The notes: a model not told the origin generated them from the sequence alone. A stretch of 64,000 nucleotides of DNA from JABMMZ01 sp964438995 (GCA_964438995.1 CAYTMQ010000012.1:1-64000); one strand, 5' to 3'; counted from the stretch's first letter, positions 1-11,331 are shown. Numbers and translations are program-made.

Positions 1-120
1 GCTAGCACTGTAAGTGCGTGCGAAGCATTTTAGCCCCGGTTGCAGAATTTTTGAAAAAAAATTCAAGGCCGGGGTTAAGATGCGGCCACAAAAAAACCGA
101 GCAGCAGCGCTGCGAGGCAT
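1..120. repeat. Multi-hairpin GC-rich repeat, copy 1 (cut by the window edge)
   Basis: This is the 3' half of a repeat that recurs almost identically at 21681-21799 and 22772-22889. It contains three nested hairpins: GCAC/GTGC near the start, a long stem with GCCCCGG/CCGGGG arms enclosing AATTTTT/AAAAATT, and CAGCG/CGCTG near the end. It is far more GC-rich than its surroundings. It lies just 3' of the FN3 gene, and the other copies also follow genes. The rest of the unit probably lies upstream of the window. It is not coding. Confidence 0.9.
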
Positions 121-211
121 ATTTAAAATCTCTTAAAAGAATATAGTCTCTAAGTAGAAAAAATCAACACATATCTATGCTTCTTACTCCTCGTTCATTG
201 ATTGGTAGCCT
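121..211. other. Short AT-rich spacer 3' of the FN3 gene
   Basis: I see no gene or clear terminator here. The adjoining repeat hairpins are the only strong secondary structure downstream of the minus-strand operon and may end its transcript. Confidence 0.5.
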
Positions 212-2218
212 TTAATTGTATTTTACTCCCAATGGAATAGAAACGAGTGTCTCTGTGCCATCAATGAAATATAATTTGAGCGCATAGTATGATTCGCCCT
301 TTAATGGATGTTGATCTATAAATGAATTTGAAGTTGTTGGAATTTTATTGGGCAACTTACTCATGTCTGATGGTGTTGCTCCCCGATAAATTACAACCTT
401 ACTCACGCTGGTCATATTGTAATTCCATGCAATTTTTACACCTGCTGTCGCACTATCGTATTGAACTGAAAATACTTTTACTGCTTGTTTGAAGTAGTTT
501 TTTAATGTTTTAATTTGTACAACTTCCGAACGAGGAGAAACATTACCTGCCTCATCAACTGCCTGCAAATAGTATGTGTAGTTTGTATTTTCAACAATAT
601 CTTTGTCAATATACTCGGTGTCTGAGGCATTCAAAATTATTTTAGAATATTGCTTATCACCCTCCTTTAATTTATACAAAATGTGTTGTGTAACATCGAG
701 ACTACTGCTGTTAAAAAACTTCAAATTAAAATGATCTAGTTTTATAACATAAGTCACCAACAATGGCGCTACAGGAGGCAATGTATCTGGTCGCTGTACT
801 TTAACAGTTTCAGAATTTTCAGAGCGATTTAAACGATGGTCAACTGAAACGACTCTATAAAATACATCTCTATTGAGCAATTTTAATGACAAAGTATCTA
901 ATACAAATGTGTCTTTGATTGGAACATTTATTATCCCTCCAAACTCTGCTTTTTCACTACTTGAACGATAAACTAAATACCCATTCAAATCTCTTTCTTT
1001 GTTAGCTCTCCATTTCAATGTCACTATACCCTTAGAATCTACAACTGCAGCAACACCATTAGGTTTTGTAGGCGCTGTATTGTCATTTAACTGATAAAAT
1101 ATTTCAGAAGTGCTACCATTTCCAACAGAATCAAATACTTCTACCATTACATAGTAATCTGTTTGATTTGCATCCACAGATATGCTGTAATTCTGAGTCG
1201 ACCAAGGCAATATTTTTTGAGTCAGTGGCACATAGTTCTCTTCACTTTTATTTTTCAAAGCCACAGCTATACCTTTTACATCAGCACCACTTTTAAATCC
1301 ATCCCATTTTACCAACAGCTGTTTGCTGTTAGTCTCTGCTATTGTCAAACCACTTACTGGCAGAGGTGGAGTTTTGTCTCTGCCCATCGCCACTACAACT
1401 AAACTATTCTGCGAAACATCACCAAACATATCTATACCATAAATTCTATATTGGTATTTTGTGTAATTTTTAACAGAATCTTTGAAATACATATTACCAT
1501 TATCACCAATTTCAGATGGAATAACGAGTGGTGCTTTATTGATTTTTTTAAATTGTCCATCCATAGCAGAACGTTCTACCACATAGCTGGTATACTTCCT
1601 ATTTGCCGACCACTTTAATTCAATTACTTGTTCTCTCTCATCTGCAAACAACAAAGGTTGATCAGTTGATTTAAAAACTGATTTTGATGGTATAAAATAA
1701 ACTGTATCAGAGATTGCAAAATTGGTTTTAGCATAAACCCTATACAATTGTTCTTGGTCAATATTTTTATCAATCCCAATGGTATATCTCAATCTTGCAA
1801 AATTGGCTGAATTGGTATCGATATCAGCATTCAAAGACAAGGTCATCCACAATGCTTTCATATCATCGGCTTGTTGCATTTGATTTATTGGATCAACCGA
1901 CAAAGAAGATTGCATTTTTTTAAGTTGTTCTGAAATAAACATAGTAGTCATCAAACGTTCATTTCCACTTTTATTTTTAGGTTCAACAACAGCTTTCGGA
2001 GCAAGAATCGACATGGTTTGCCATTGATTGTTGATGTGTTGTTCGATGACTACATCAGAATTTTGATAATTCAAAAAACAAGACAAAGACGTTGTGTTCC
2101 ATCTTAACACAATTTTATCTTCATATCGTCTCACATCGCCTTTTAAAAAGATGGTATCTTGGGCATGCACGGTCAATGTGCTAAAGCAAAACAGCGCTAT
2201 AACTATAATTCTTCTCAT
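212..2218 (-). CDS. Exported fibronectin type III repeat protein (668 aa)
   Basis: The N-terminus is a signal peptide of about 19 residues ending VHAQ. After an N-terminal domain of about 180 residues come four or five FN3-like modules, roughly 184-275, 282-375, 378-475, 476-575 and 580-668. They show the usual WxAN/LNGYLVYR and YYLQAVDEAGN strand patterns. No T9SS sorting domain, TM segment or catalytic motif is visible, so it is probably a periplasmic or surface scaffold. It is the last gene of a minus-strand trio: its ATG overlaps the stop of the 3038-codon gene by 4 nt (ATGA), so translation is probably coupled. Partnership with the giant protein and the barrel is inferred from that arrangement. 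The exact function is unknown. Confidence 0.85.
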   Translation of the reverse strand: MRRIIVIALFCFSTLTVHAQDTIFLKGDVRRYEDKIVLRWNTTSLSCFLNYQNSDVVIEQHINNQWQTMSILAPKAVVEPKNKSGNERLMTTMFISEQLKKMQSSLSVDPINQMQQADDMKALWMTLSLNADIDTNSANFARLRYTIGIDKNIDQEQLYRVYAKTNFAISDTVYFIPSKSVFKSTDQPLLFADEREQVIELKWSANRKYTSYVVERSAMDGQFKKINKAPLVIPSEIGDNGNMYFKDSVKNYTKYQYRIYGIDMFGDVSQNSLVVVAMGRDKTPPLPVSGLTIAETNSKQLLVKWDGFKSGADVKGIAVALKNKSEENYVPLTQKILPWSTQNYSISVDANQTDYYVMVEVFDSVGNGSTSEIFYQLNDNTAPTKPNGVAAVVDSKGIVTLKWRANKERDLNGYLVYRSSSEKAEFGGIINVPIKDTFVLDTLSLKLLNRDVFYRVVSVDHRLNRSENSETVKVQRPDTLPPVAPLLVTYVIKLDHFNLKFFNSSSLDVTQHILYKLKEGDKQYSKIILNASDTEYIDKDIVENTNYTYYLQAVDEAGNVSPRSEVVQIKTLKNYFKQAVKVFSVQYDSATAGVKIAWNYNMTSVSKVVIYRGATPSDMSKLPNKIPTTSNSFIDQHPLKGESYYALKLYFIDGTETLVSIPLGVKYN

Positions 2219-5200
2219 TTTCCAAATGCAGAGAAACTGGTACTTGTTTGAACAATAGTACCAGTCATAAGTTCTATGATGTTACTATTGATTAAAAGTT
2301 TTTTAACTGGAGCTGTGTTATTGTTATTTGGATGCAAAGCGATTGCAAACTTATTTGAATTTGTTGGAATTTTAAACTTATAATCTGTGCGATTGACTCT
2401 AGACATCAAATTTCTCTCAGCAGTGTTTAAATCAATCATCCAATAATTTGGATTTGTTAAAATGATATTGCTAGCCAAAGTTTTCAATCTAGTAAAATCT
2501 TGATGCATTAGTAGAAAGTGACTATAATCGATGTTCAACCTACTTCCTATAGCTGGTTTAACAGGAGCAGTAGTTGTGGTGTTGTTAGTGGTTATCATGT
2601 TTGTTGTAGGGAAACTCACTCCGCTGCTTACATTACCAGTAACTGGGTCTATGCTCATAAAGGTACTACCTGACAACAAATTTGAATTAACAGATATACC
2701 AGAAACCAGCAAATTATGAACCTGAATTAATTGAGAGTTTAGATTATATATTTGTTGATCGGCCAATCTTAAATCATAATTAAACAAGAACGAGCTTTGC
2801 GGTAATGGAGGCATTATATGTTCATCAAAAATGATACTCGAACCTGCTAGTTGTTTTGTTCTATCATAAAAGGTACTTGTTAAAGAGGTTCTCTTTCTTT
2901 GTAAACTGTCACCAGCTTTAAATACTCTTGGTCTATAATCCGTAATCATCCAATTATTATCATCAACTGCATTGTTAGAGCATGATGTTACCATTGTTGG
3001 AGACAAAGTTACCGTTGGCGAACCGCTTGGATAAGAAAATGCTTTCAACTCAAATTCTTCAAAAGGCTCATTGGTTACTGCTTCTACTTTAAAAGAAGAT
3101 GTTGTAGAGAAACCATATGCAGATGTGCGCAATGCAACTTGACTAATTTTGTCGCGCATGGTCTTATACTGACTCACTTTGTAAATGAATGCGTGCATAA
3201 TTAATCGCCTATCAACTTTGGTTTCAGCCGACCTAGTTCTTATTATTACATCACCTCTTAATTGATAACTTTGCAATTGAGAATTGTTTGCCAGAGTCAT
3301 TCCAGGAATACGTTCTTTAATAATCCTAAATTGATATAATCCTAGAGTATCTAGTTTAGTTGGTAGAGGAAATCTAATTTCATTGTTAAAAAATGTCAAT
3401 GGAACCTTAACCGTATCACTTGGGTTACCAGCTCTTGTATACATTCCATAATACACATTATACCCATTCATCAACTGGATTTGTCTTATACTGCCACTTG
3501 CAGCTAGTGTCCCTGTAAAGAATGTACTTTGTACATTGGTTTGCTTGCAAACTATTTTAGCCGTTGTATAATCGTTTACCTTAAAATAGCGCTCTCCAGC
3601 TCTTGGCACTGAGTACGATACATAATCATCTTGGAAGGATGCGTCCAACTCGGTTCTAAATCTGATTGAAATAACAGTATCCCAATTGCTATTGTTTTTG
3701 CGTTTCACAATCGACCAAGTACTGTTTGAAGCATTGAATTTCTCTACATAAAAACGCGCGCTAAGCGTATAGTAAGTTTGATTATCCTTCAAAAATGAAT
3801 CAGGTCTAATAGTGATATCTAATCCATCAGAAGAAACAATTATGTTTACTTTTTTATTTCTAGCAGTAGCATCCTCTTTCAATCTGATGTACTCATATTT
3901 CACACGAATTTTCTCGTTAACTGTTGTACTAGAACCATTAACAACTTTTGTAACAGGGAAGACAGTTTCTTTATTGACTGCAAAGTTCAATGCAATGGTT
4001 GGTTCTACACCAACTATAACATCAGTTGCATCTTTAACAGGTTTCGCATCAGCCACTATAGTTCCAAATGAAAAATTATTGGTATTGATTTTAGGTTTAC
4101 AAGTTGGATCTTCTGCCAATTCAAAATTGAAGGTTTTTGACCCTTCTAACAAACCACCAAGAACAGAGTAATTCGCAGCAAACTGCCCTTTAAAATAATA
4201 AGGATTCATAATCCCTGCATCTACCATCATTGCAGCATTTAATTCTGCCGCGATGATATCTCCTTGATAAAAAGGCAAATCGACATGAATGCCCAAAGCA
4301 CCATTAACAACAGCATAAGCCTTTCCTGTTATATAATACCCTTGCAATCCATTTCTTCCTGAACAATCAAAAATTTGTGGTTTCATCATACCATCAACGG
4401 CAAACTGAAGTGCAAGACCGGCATAGAAAGTCCCAAACTCGATTTTTTTCTCTGGGATATTAGCATCAACCCCAGCTAGTATCACAAATCCTGTTGTGGC
4501 TGAAGATTGTCTATTACTTGGAACGATAATGCCCGATTGTTGCAACTTTGTAACCAAGCTTGTTTCCATTGGCGGTAATTGTTGTGGTAATTGATTACCC
4601 ATCATAAAATAACCACCAGCATTGAAAATTAAATTAGTTCCCGCATAAAAGCCAAAGCCTAATTTACTATTGGTTTTAAAAGGGTCGCCTAATTTGATGT
4701 GCCAATTATTATTATTAAAATCAATTAAGAAATCAACTGTGCCAGCTGTGTAATATGTTTTTCCTGCAATTGTGGTTTCTACTCTACCTCTCACTGCTCC
4801 ACCTCCTACATTTACAAGTGCAGACATCAATCCAACCAATTTTTTATTATCGACATCAATAGTTACATTACCATTGATTAAAACAGGCGCTGTAGCTTTA
4901 TCATTATTGGTCATCCATAAATTACCTTCAATAGTTAATTTACTCAAACCTCCACCCGCATTGATTTGCGCATATAAGCCTACATCGCCAAATAGAGGTG
5001 AGCCAGGTGGACCAGTTAAACCCAATGCAGCACCAAAACCAAACAATTGATTGGCATCTGGTACAAAGCTTGCACCACTAGGCGATTTTCCAATTTGAAA
5101 TCCAGCTGCTTGATCGGCGGCTGTACCTGGTGTTCTATTCATCTTATACCAGAATTCCCCAGAAAAAGAATTGGCATAAATCACATTGGCAGAGAAATCA

Positions 5201-8200
5201 ATTGGTATTGGAGGAAACTCAGCTTTTGCTCCAAACATCCAATAACGCATTCCCCTTACCTCGCCAAACATCCCTGTCACTCCAACACTTAAAACCGGTG
5301 TTTTAGCCAAAACAAAACCTGCTATCCCATTGCCATATAAAGGGTCGTTTGCAATAAAAGCCAATCCACCAGCTATTGTTACCGCCCCATTAAGAGATGC
5401 ATTGATTCTTATAGTATCTAAATTAATCCCCTTAGGTGCGACACCAAACAACCCCGATGTTCTACTTAAGCCCATATACAATCCCACCACACATTGTCCG
5501 CCTATTGCGTTTCCACCAGCTTCTGCAATATTGACAGTTAACTTGAATTTTAATCCAATCCTAAGTCCAGGATTTTGATCCAAATCAAACAAGCATTTAC
5601 CAGTAAAATTATCGAGCGCAAAATCACTTAAATCAATAGGGAATCCTCCTACTTTTTTATCGTCTCCAGATGACTGAACGGGTGTAGAGGAAGTGGTACC
5701 AGACAATTGGGTAGAATTCTGTACCACTCTATTCATATTGATACCACCCAATCTATCCAACTTAAAACTAAAGGAATCTAAGGTATAAAATGCAGTGCGC
5801 ACTTTCAATCCTTCAAAAGGCAAACTGCCAAATCTGACATCTTTAAAACCTGCAATATTATCGGCGCTAAAACTAAACGTACCGTTGAGATTACTTTGTA
5901 ATCTTAATGTTTTCGGACTAAACAATCTGCCTATTACTTCAACTTTGCTAGTAGGTAACAATGTAATTCCGGCAAACAATGCTGGCATACTTATATTGTT
6001 TGTAGGTTGCAAAGTAAATGACACTTTTACACTATCTCTTGTTTGCTCAATTGTACTCATAGGCTTTACGTTCAACATCAAACCATAACGTATGTTACCA
6101 CTTAATACTGGTACACCTAGTTGACCATTAACACTGAGTGAAGTTAATGAATTCTGAACAATACTTCCAGTAAATTGAGCAATAGAATATTTCCAACCCG
6201 CCATTTTACCAGAATTTAAATCTAGAAGATTGCTAATTCCTAAAGTACCAGTGAAGCCAGTCCTATCTAAAATTAAATTTTGTGCATTGAACCTTATCCC
6301 TTGTATAGTATCTTGTTCGCTAAAGAAATTAGGCAATTTTACGCCTATATCTTTAATGTATAAACCTTGCCAAACATTACTTCTATCTCCCAAGTATTCT
6401 GTTGGAAAAACCATCTCTTGAGGATTCAGTGCGTCGGTAAAATCTAGCGCCAACTGCCTACCAGTTAACGTAAATCCTGGCAAACACTTCAATTCAAAAT
6501 CTTTGTTAAAATCTAATGATAAAAGCCATTTATTGATAGAAGAAAAACTTGCATGACCAGTAGCTACTACTTTTTCAGACTTTAACAACTTCCCATTTGC
6601 AACTGGCAAGGCTAAAGAACTAGGCAACTCTACTGATACTTTTACATCTAATTGTTTAAATCCTTTACAATCCCAAACAACTCTGGTACCGCTTACTCTC
6701 GAAGTATCGGAGGTTTTGCCCAAAATTTTCAACTGACCAAACTGATCACCAAGTGGTATATTTACAGTACCAACCAAATCTAAAGCGCCCCCATTAGCTA
6801 CATTACCTATACCTCCAGGTGTTAAACACAATCCAGAAGCACTAAATCCTAAGTACTGAGTTATATTTGGCAAATCTAATTGCAATATCGCAGCCGCATT
6901 GAATTTAGCTTCAGTTGGTGTTAATATGATATCCGTTATCGCAATTGTATGAGGATAATTGTCAATCTCTCTGCTCAACCCAAAAGGCATTTTAATATCT
7001 TCTCCAGAAAAAGCATCTCCTATCATATTGATTGGACTGCTTAAATAGTCGTATGCACCAACCACTTCTCCATTAGAAACAGTTGCACCAATTGCACTAC
7101 TCACTCTTTGATTGCCCCTTTTAATGATTTCTTGCACCTTAAACATCAAAGTACCAGTATCAGCATTAAAATTCCCAAAAGCATTGGTGGTTTTATATTG
7201 CGCTTTTACAACTCCAGACACCATTCGCTTCTCAGCATTAATACCAATATCAGAAAATTTGACTGCAATAGGTGCACCGAAAAGCTTAGTCTTGATACTT
7301 CCAGTGCCACTATAAGTTCTATTTATGGCATTGCTAGAAATAGTTGTGATTTTCAAATCAAACTGCCCAACCTTTATTACATCATTGATGTTTAAATGCC
7401 CAATTACAGTAGTGGTACTAATTCCATTCATACTAAACGCACAATTCAAACCACATACAGCACTGTCATTAACTGCTGCAGAATCAATAACTGTCAAACT
7501 ATCAATAGCACTGAATTTATAGTTCTTTCTAACAATGAACTCATCAAGATCTGTATCTGCATCGCTTCCAAACTTAGTTTGATCTGAAATTAAATTTACT
7601 TGATTCCTAAAATACCCCATGTGCAAGGCATTATTTGTATCAATTTGACTTGGATTACTCCATGTAATTCTATAATAATATTTTCCAGGTTTTAAGTCGA
7701 TTTTTTGAACTCTTTCATTGTAAAAATCGTTCATCAATTGAGCCTTACCACTTAGGATACCATATTTTTCTATTAAACATTTCGAATAAACATACACTAT
7801 CGAATCGAATTTAGGTGTATTAGAGACCTCAATATTCCATTGCTGTGCAGTAAACAAGTCTTTCCATTGATTCCAAATTTCTCCTTGTTCGGCATCAGGA
7901 AATGGCTTCAATGGCATATCAGAAGGTTTAAATTTAATCGCAATCTGATTGGCTGCAACTTGTCTTCCATTAAATCTTGAAGTTAAAATAGGCGTTTTCA
8001 TACCAACACTAAAATTGCCATTTAAAAATGCCAAACCAGCTTTGTTTTCTGGGCTGATTGGTGACAAATAACCCAGTGTTTTATTGACAAAACTTCTTTC
8101 AAAACTATCTACACTTGTAAAAGGATTGCCAAACGGATAATAATAAGCCAAGCGAGCTGACCAATTAACGGTCTTATAAGGCACCTTATAAATCATATTT

Positions 8201-11200
8201 GACAGCGAAGGCTTCTCAATATCTGTTTCGTCTACACCCGCAAATTGGTATGCTGATTGCCTATTTACAACGCTATTGATTAAGTTAATTTTACCTGTCG
8301 AGCTATTACCCAATGGCAACAACTGACTATTGTTATTGGTATAAAAAGAAAGGTGGATTTTTTTCTGAGTCTGAAGTAGAAAATCGTTTGCTAATTGGTC
8401 TGGATTACCACCCGCATCTTCTCCACCATACAACTGCTCTCTAGCCAATGCATCAAATGCACGATTAAAACTACTTTGTGTAGAATCATAAGACAGTTGA
8501 CGCAATTGAGCCGATGACGCATGATTTGGATCTAACAAAATATAATTGTGATTGAAATAAGGCTCCAAATCAGAATTGAACTTTGATAACACAAACTTAT
8601 AAGAGGTATCCTTTGGATTCTTTTTTATCACTACAGGTGGGTAATAAAATGGTATTGTATCTCCATTTAAAGGATATAACAATTCAAAAGCTGGCAACTC
8701 AACTTTTGTTGCTTTTGTGGAAGCATTGATTTGAAACGAATCTATCTTACTATATTTATAGTTTTTTCTGATAAAAAAGAGTTCATCTGGATTAACGCCT
8801 AAATCTTGTCCCAACAACTGCGCATTTGCCAACTGATTGGCTAAATTTCTAAAATATTGCTTTTTCTCGTTAGAAGCATCATCTTCAACAGTTACATTAC
8901 TCCAGGTTACTCTCCAAAAATATTTCCCTGTATCAGAAAAATTTATTGGCATAGAAACTTTCGAATACAAATCAGCAATAATCGGAGCAGTCCCCTGAGA
9001 TACCTCATATTCCTTAATGATGCGTTTGGAAAATACGGTGTCTAAAACTTTAAAATTTCTATCTCTTGACAATTCCAAATTCCACTGTTGTGCAACATTT
9101 AATGTTTTAAACTCTTTCCACACATCATTATCATTCATGTCTGGTAAAATTTTCTGAGGCATTTGAGAAGGTAAAAAACTAAAGAGCACAGTAGCACCAG
9201 AATCATTCTTACCAAGCACCTGTATGCCATGCAACTGAGGCGTCATCATTCCAGTATTAAATGTGCCTGCTCCAGTTTTAATACTATTTCTCAACGCATC
9301 AGCATTTGCGCCTTGCGGCAACTCATTTTTATGAAAAAAATTAGAATACGCTCCTACACTTATGGCTCCAAAATTTTGTTGATTAAAAACCCCCAATTTC
9401 GCAGTCCACTGAATGTTGTTTTTAAATGGTTGAACGTAGATCAGTTGTGCTAAATTGGGAAAATCTATTTGAGGTTCTATATCCATTAACTCTGAAGCAG
9501 CTTGATACCTCAATACATTTTTCATTAGTGCTGTTTTACCAACAGAGCTATTTCCTAGAGGCAATGTTGTTGCATTTAAAGCATGAATTACTTGCACTCT
9601 AAAGTTTGTAGATGATCTTCTAATTAAAGATTTAGCCTCACTAATTTCAGAATTTGCCACCAAGAATCTACCCATCAACTGGTCGTCTGCAGCTTTTCTC
9701 ATTCTTGTTGAAATTTCATTGACTACAGTATCTAAACCAACGGCATTCAAATCTGAATTTACCCCTGCATCTAATGTCAACTTCATATGCTTGAAAGACT
9801 CAATTGGTTCTAAAGGACTGTTAAACTGGGTAAAGACTATTTTGTCGCTGGCTTTTGCATTATCCATATTAAATACCACTGGCGGATATTGAAATGGTAG
9901 AGTATCATTATCCAAAGGATATTTTTGATATATAGAAAAAGCACCAGGTAATATCACACCATTGCCTGAAAAAAACTGACAACTTGATTGACCATAACCG
10001 TTGTTTGCTAAAGTAATGTGAGACGTAAATTCACGACCAGGAATCTTACTGTGTTGAACTCCAATCACCCACTGCAAATCATTGTTCTCTTCAATAGTAC
10101 CAAACTTGTTTTCTACATTCAATTCAGACAACAAACCAAACCCACTAAAAGTATCTGTATCATATCTGTATGCGCTCTCTAACAATACTTCACCAACTGT
10201 TGTAGTAAACACATTTGCCGGTACTGGAGCTGATTTGTGAAGTCTAATAATCTTTACTTTTGTTTCAATGTTTTTTCGAACCTCATTTTGAACTATAACA
10301 TCAGCGCCATTGGTCCATGTAATTTTTCTAGCATCAAACATAAACCTTATCAATTGTTCGTTAATAGGTTTCTGAAACTCTATAGCGTTAATAAAAACTG
10401 GTGTGGTATTAATCAAATGAAATGCTTTAAACGTGCTGTAACCTTTATTCTTAAACAAAGCTTTTCTGTTCAAATCCACGACATGTATCAATAAAAAATA
10501 GTCCTTATTGACATCCAATTCTATATCACCTGGGTCAATTGTAAAAAAAGGCACTGATGACTGCTTTCTAATGATAGGTTGAATGGTTGAAATACCGTCA
10601 ATAATTGACTTCTCTTGCTGTTGTTTTGGATTGATAGAAGTATTTTCAAACACCAATAATTCATATTGATAACTACCTCCAATAACCAATGATGGAGGTG
10701 TAAATTGTATGTTATAATTCTGACCCATTGATGTGTTTACGCCTATCTTTGGAATGTTTCCTCCGAAAGCATAATTCAACAACTGACCATTAAATCGGAT
10801 GTCGGTTGGTGGATCAGTATAATTGACTTGAAAAGTGAAACAACCCGAAGGAGAATTCCCAGAAAGCGGTACTGTGAATCCTGGCGCATCAAAATCAAAT
10901 GCTTGTATACAAACCTCATATATCCCATCTGGAATCGTGCCATCTAAAATTAAATTCTGTATGTCTGCTCCTGAAATATTAAAGCTATTCTGATCCAATT
11001 TTCCATACAACTTACTGACATCATCGAGCACAACAAACTTGAATTCATTCGCTTCGAGCTCTAATGGGTTAATAGGATTTACAGATTCTTTTATTGAAAT
11101 ATCTACACCTTTAGAGGCGTTTTTCAAACTGATTTTAAATTTCAATCTAAGTTTTTTACCACTTTGATTAAACAAAGACACACTAATGTCTTGCAACCTC

Positions 11201-11331
11201 GATGGATTTGTATAATCTGATATAAACGGGGTAAATGGCGGCTTAACACTTAAGTTCACTGTTACTTGAGCAAATGCCTGAGTAAAACTCACAAATATCA
11301 ATATAACAAGCCATCTACAATTTAAAACCAT
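2215..11331 (-). CDS. Giant exported protein with tandem 400-aa repeats (3038 aa; possible TANFOR-type family)
   Basis: The signal peptide runs to about residue 22 (AFAQ). After about 450 residues of beta-rich sequence come two homologous blocks of about 400 residues, near 468-875 and 884-1285. Each opens with YPLxxDTxPFxYPPVV, has LPLGNSSxGK in the middle and ends with RKNYKxSxIDS. Next is a long beta-strand-rich stretch (about 1290-2400), whose last 500 residues are glycine-rich and alternate like outer-membrane or solenoid sequence. An SbsA/Big_5-like Ig domain lies near 2415-2550, followed by a C-terminal beta-rich part without a T9SS sorting domain. The YPPVV blocks and size recall Bacteroidota proteins annotated as TANFOR-domain, but I assign that from memory only. 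It overlaps the barrel gene by 17 nt and the FN3 gene by 4 nt, so the three form one operon. Its function is unknown; a surface-spanning or adhesive structure is an inference. Confidence 0.85.
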   Translation of the reverse strand: MVLNCRWLVILIFVSFTQAFAQVTVNLSVKPPFTPFISDYTNPSRLQDISVSLFNQSGKKLRLKFKISLKNASKGVDISIKESVNPINPLELEANEFKFVVLDDVSKLYGKLDQNSFNISGADIQNLILDGTIPDGIYEVCIQAFDFDAPGFTVPLSGNSPSGCFTFQVNYTDPPTDIRFNGQLLNYAFGGNIPKIGVNTSMGQNYNIQFTPPSLVIGGSYQYELLVFENTSINPKQQQEKSIIDGISTIQPIIRKQSSVPFFTIDPGDIELDVNKDYFLLIHVVDLNRKALFKNKGYSTFKAFHLINTTPVFINAIEFQKPINEQLIRFMFDARKITWTNGADVIVQNEVRKNIETKVKIIRLHKSAPVPANVFTTTVGEVLLESAYRYDTDTFSGFGLLSELNVENKFGTIEENNDLQWVIGVQHSKIPGREFTSHITLANNGYGQSSCQFFSGNGVILPGAFSIYQKYPLDNDTLPFQYPPVVFNMDNAKASDKIVFTQFNSPLEPIESFKHMKLTLDAGVNSDLNAVGLDTVVNEISTRMRKAADDQLMGRFLVANSEISEAKSLIRRSSTNFRVQVIHALNATTLPLGNSSVGKTALMKNVLRYQAASELMDIEPQIDFPNLAQLIYVQPFKNNIQWTAKLGVFNQQNFGAISVGAYSNFFHKNELPQGANADALRNSIKTGAGTFNTGMMTPQLHGIQVLGKNDSGATVLFSFLPSQMPQKILPDMNDNDVWKEFKTLNVAQQWNLELSRDRNFKVLDTVFSKRIIKEYEVSQGTAPIIADLYSKVSMPINFSDTGKYFWRVTWSNVTVEDDASNEKKQYFRNLANQLANAQLLGQDLGVNPDELFFIRKNYKYSKIDSFQINASTKATKVELPAFELLYPLNGDTIPFYYPPVVIKKNPKDTSYKFVLSKFNSDLEPYFNHNYILLDPNHASSAQLRQLSYDSTQSSFNRAFDALAREQLYGGEDAGGNPDQLANDFLLQTQKKIHLSFYTNNNSQLLPLGNSSTGKINLINSVVNRQSAYQFAGVDETDIEKPSLSNMIYKVPYKTVNWSARLAYYYPFGNPFTSVDSFERSFVNKTLGYLSPISPENKAGLAFLNGNFSVGMKTPILTSRFNGRQVAANQIAIKFKPSDMPLKPFPDAEQGEIWNQWKDLFTAQQWNIEVSNTPKFDSIVYVYSKCLIEKYGILSGKAQLMNDFYNERVQKIDLKPGKYYYRITWSNPSQIDTNNALHMGYFRNQVNLISDQTKFGSDADTDLDEFIVRKNYKFSAIDSLTVIDSAAVNDSAVCGLNCAFSMNGISTTTVIGHLNINDVIKVGQFDLKITTISSNAINRTYSGTGSIKTKLFGAPIAVKFSDIGINAEKRMVSGVVKAQYKTTNAFGNFNADTGTLMFKVQEIIKRGNQRVSSAIGATVSNGEVVGAYDYLSSPINMIGDAFSGEDIKMPFGLSREIDNYPHTIAITDIILTPTEAKFNAAAILQLDLPNITQYLGFSASGLCLTPGGIGNVANGGALDLVGTVNIPLGDQFGQLKILGKTSDTSRVSGTRVVWDCKGFKQLDVKVSVELPSSLALPVANGKLLKSEKVVATGHASFSSINKWLLSLDFNKDFELKCLPGFTLTGRQLALDFTDALNPQEMVFPTEYLGDRSNVWQGLYIKDIGVKLPNFFSEQDTIQGIRFNAQNLILDRTGFTGTLGISNLLDLNSGKMAGWKYSIAQFTGSIVQNSLTSLSVNGQLGVPVLSGNIRYGLMLNVKPMSTIEQTRDSVKVSFTLQPTNNISMPALFAGITLLPTSKVEVIGRLFSPKTLRLQSNLNGTFSFSADNIAGFKDVRFGSLPFEGLKVRTAFYTLDSFSFKLDRLGGINMNRVVQNSTQLSGTTSSTPVQSSGDDKKVGGFPIDLSDFALDNFTGKCLFDLDQNPGLRIGLKFKLTVNIAEAGGNAIGGQCVVGLYMGLSRTSGLFGVAPKGINLDTIRINASLNGAVTIAGGLAFIANDPLYGNGIAGFVLAKTPVLSVGVTGMFGEVRGMRYWMFGAKAEFPPIPIDFSANVIYANSFSGEFWYKMNRTPGTAADQAAGFQIGKSPSGASFVPDANQLFGFGAALGLTGPPGSPLFGDVGLYAQINAGGGLSKLTIEGNLWMTNNDKATAPVLINGNVTIDVDNKKLVGLMSALVNVGGGAVRGRVETTIAGKTYYTAGTVDFLIDFNNNNWHIKLGDPFKTNSKLGFGFYAGTNLIFNAGGYFMMGNQLPQQLPPMETSLVTKLQQSGIIVPSNRQSSATTGFVILAGVDANIPEKKIEFGTFYAGLALQFAVDGMMKPQIFDCSGRNGLQGYYITGKAYAVVNGALGIHVDLPFYQGDIIAAELNAAMMVDAGIMNPYYFKGQFAANYSVLGGLLEGSKTFNFELAEDPTCKPKINTNNFSFGTIVADAKPVKDATDVIVGVEPTIALNFAVNKETVFPVTKVVNGSSTTVNEKIRVKYEYIRLKEDATARNKKVNIIVSSDGLDITIRPDSFLKDNQTYYTLSARFYVEKFNASNSTWSIVKRKNNSNWDTVISIRFRTELDASFQDDYVSYSVPRAGERYFKVNDYTTAKIVCKQTNVQSTFFTGTLAASGSIRQIQLMNGYNVYYGMYTRAGNPSDTVKVPLTFFNNEIRFPLPTKLDTLGLYQFRIIKERIPGMTLANNSQLQSYQLRGDVIIRTRSAETKVDRRLIMHAFIYKVSQYKTMRDKISQVALRTSAYGFSTTSSFKVEAVTNEPFEEFELKAFSYPSGSPTVTLSPTMVTSCSNNAVDDNNWMITDYRPRVFKAGDSLQRKRTSLTSTFYDRTKQLAGSSIIFDEHIMPPLPQSSFLFNYDLRLADQQIYNLNSQLIQVHNLLVSGISVNSNLLSGSTFMSIDPVTGNVSSGVSFPTTNMITTNNTTTTAPVKPAIGSRLNIDYSHFLLMHQDFTRLKTLASNIILTNPNYWMIDLNTAERNLMSRVNRTDYKFKIPTNSNKFAIALHPNNNNTAPVKKLLINSNIIELMTGTIVQTSTSFSAFGK

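Noticed and set aside
1..120. tRNA or rRNA fragment in the GC-rich repeat
   Set aside because: No cloverleaf, CCA end or conserved rRNA word is present; the stems are self-contained hairpins.
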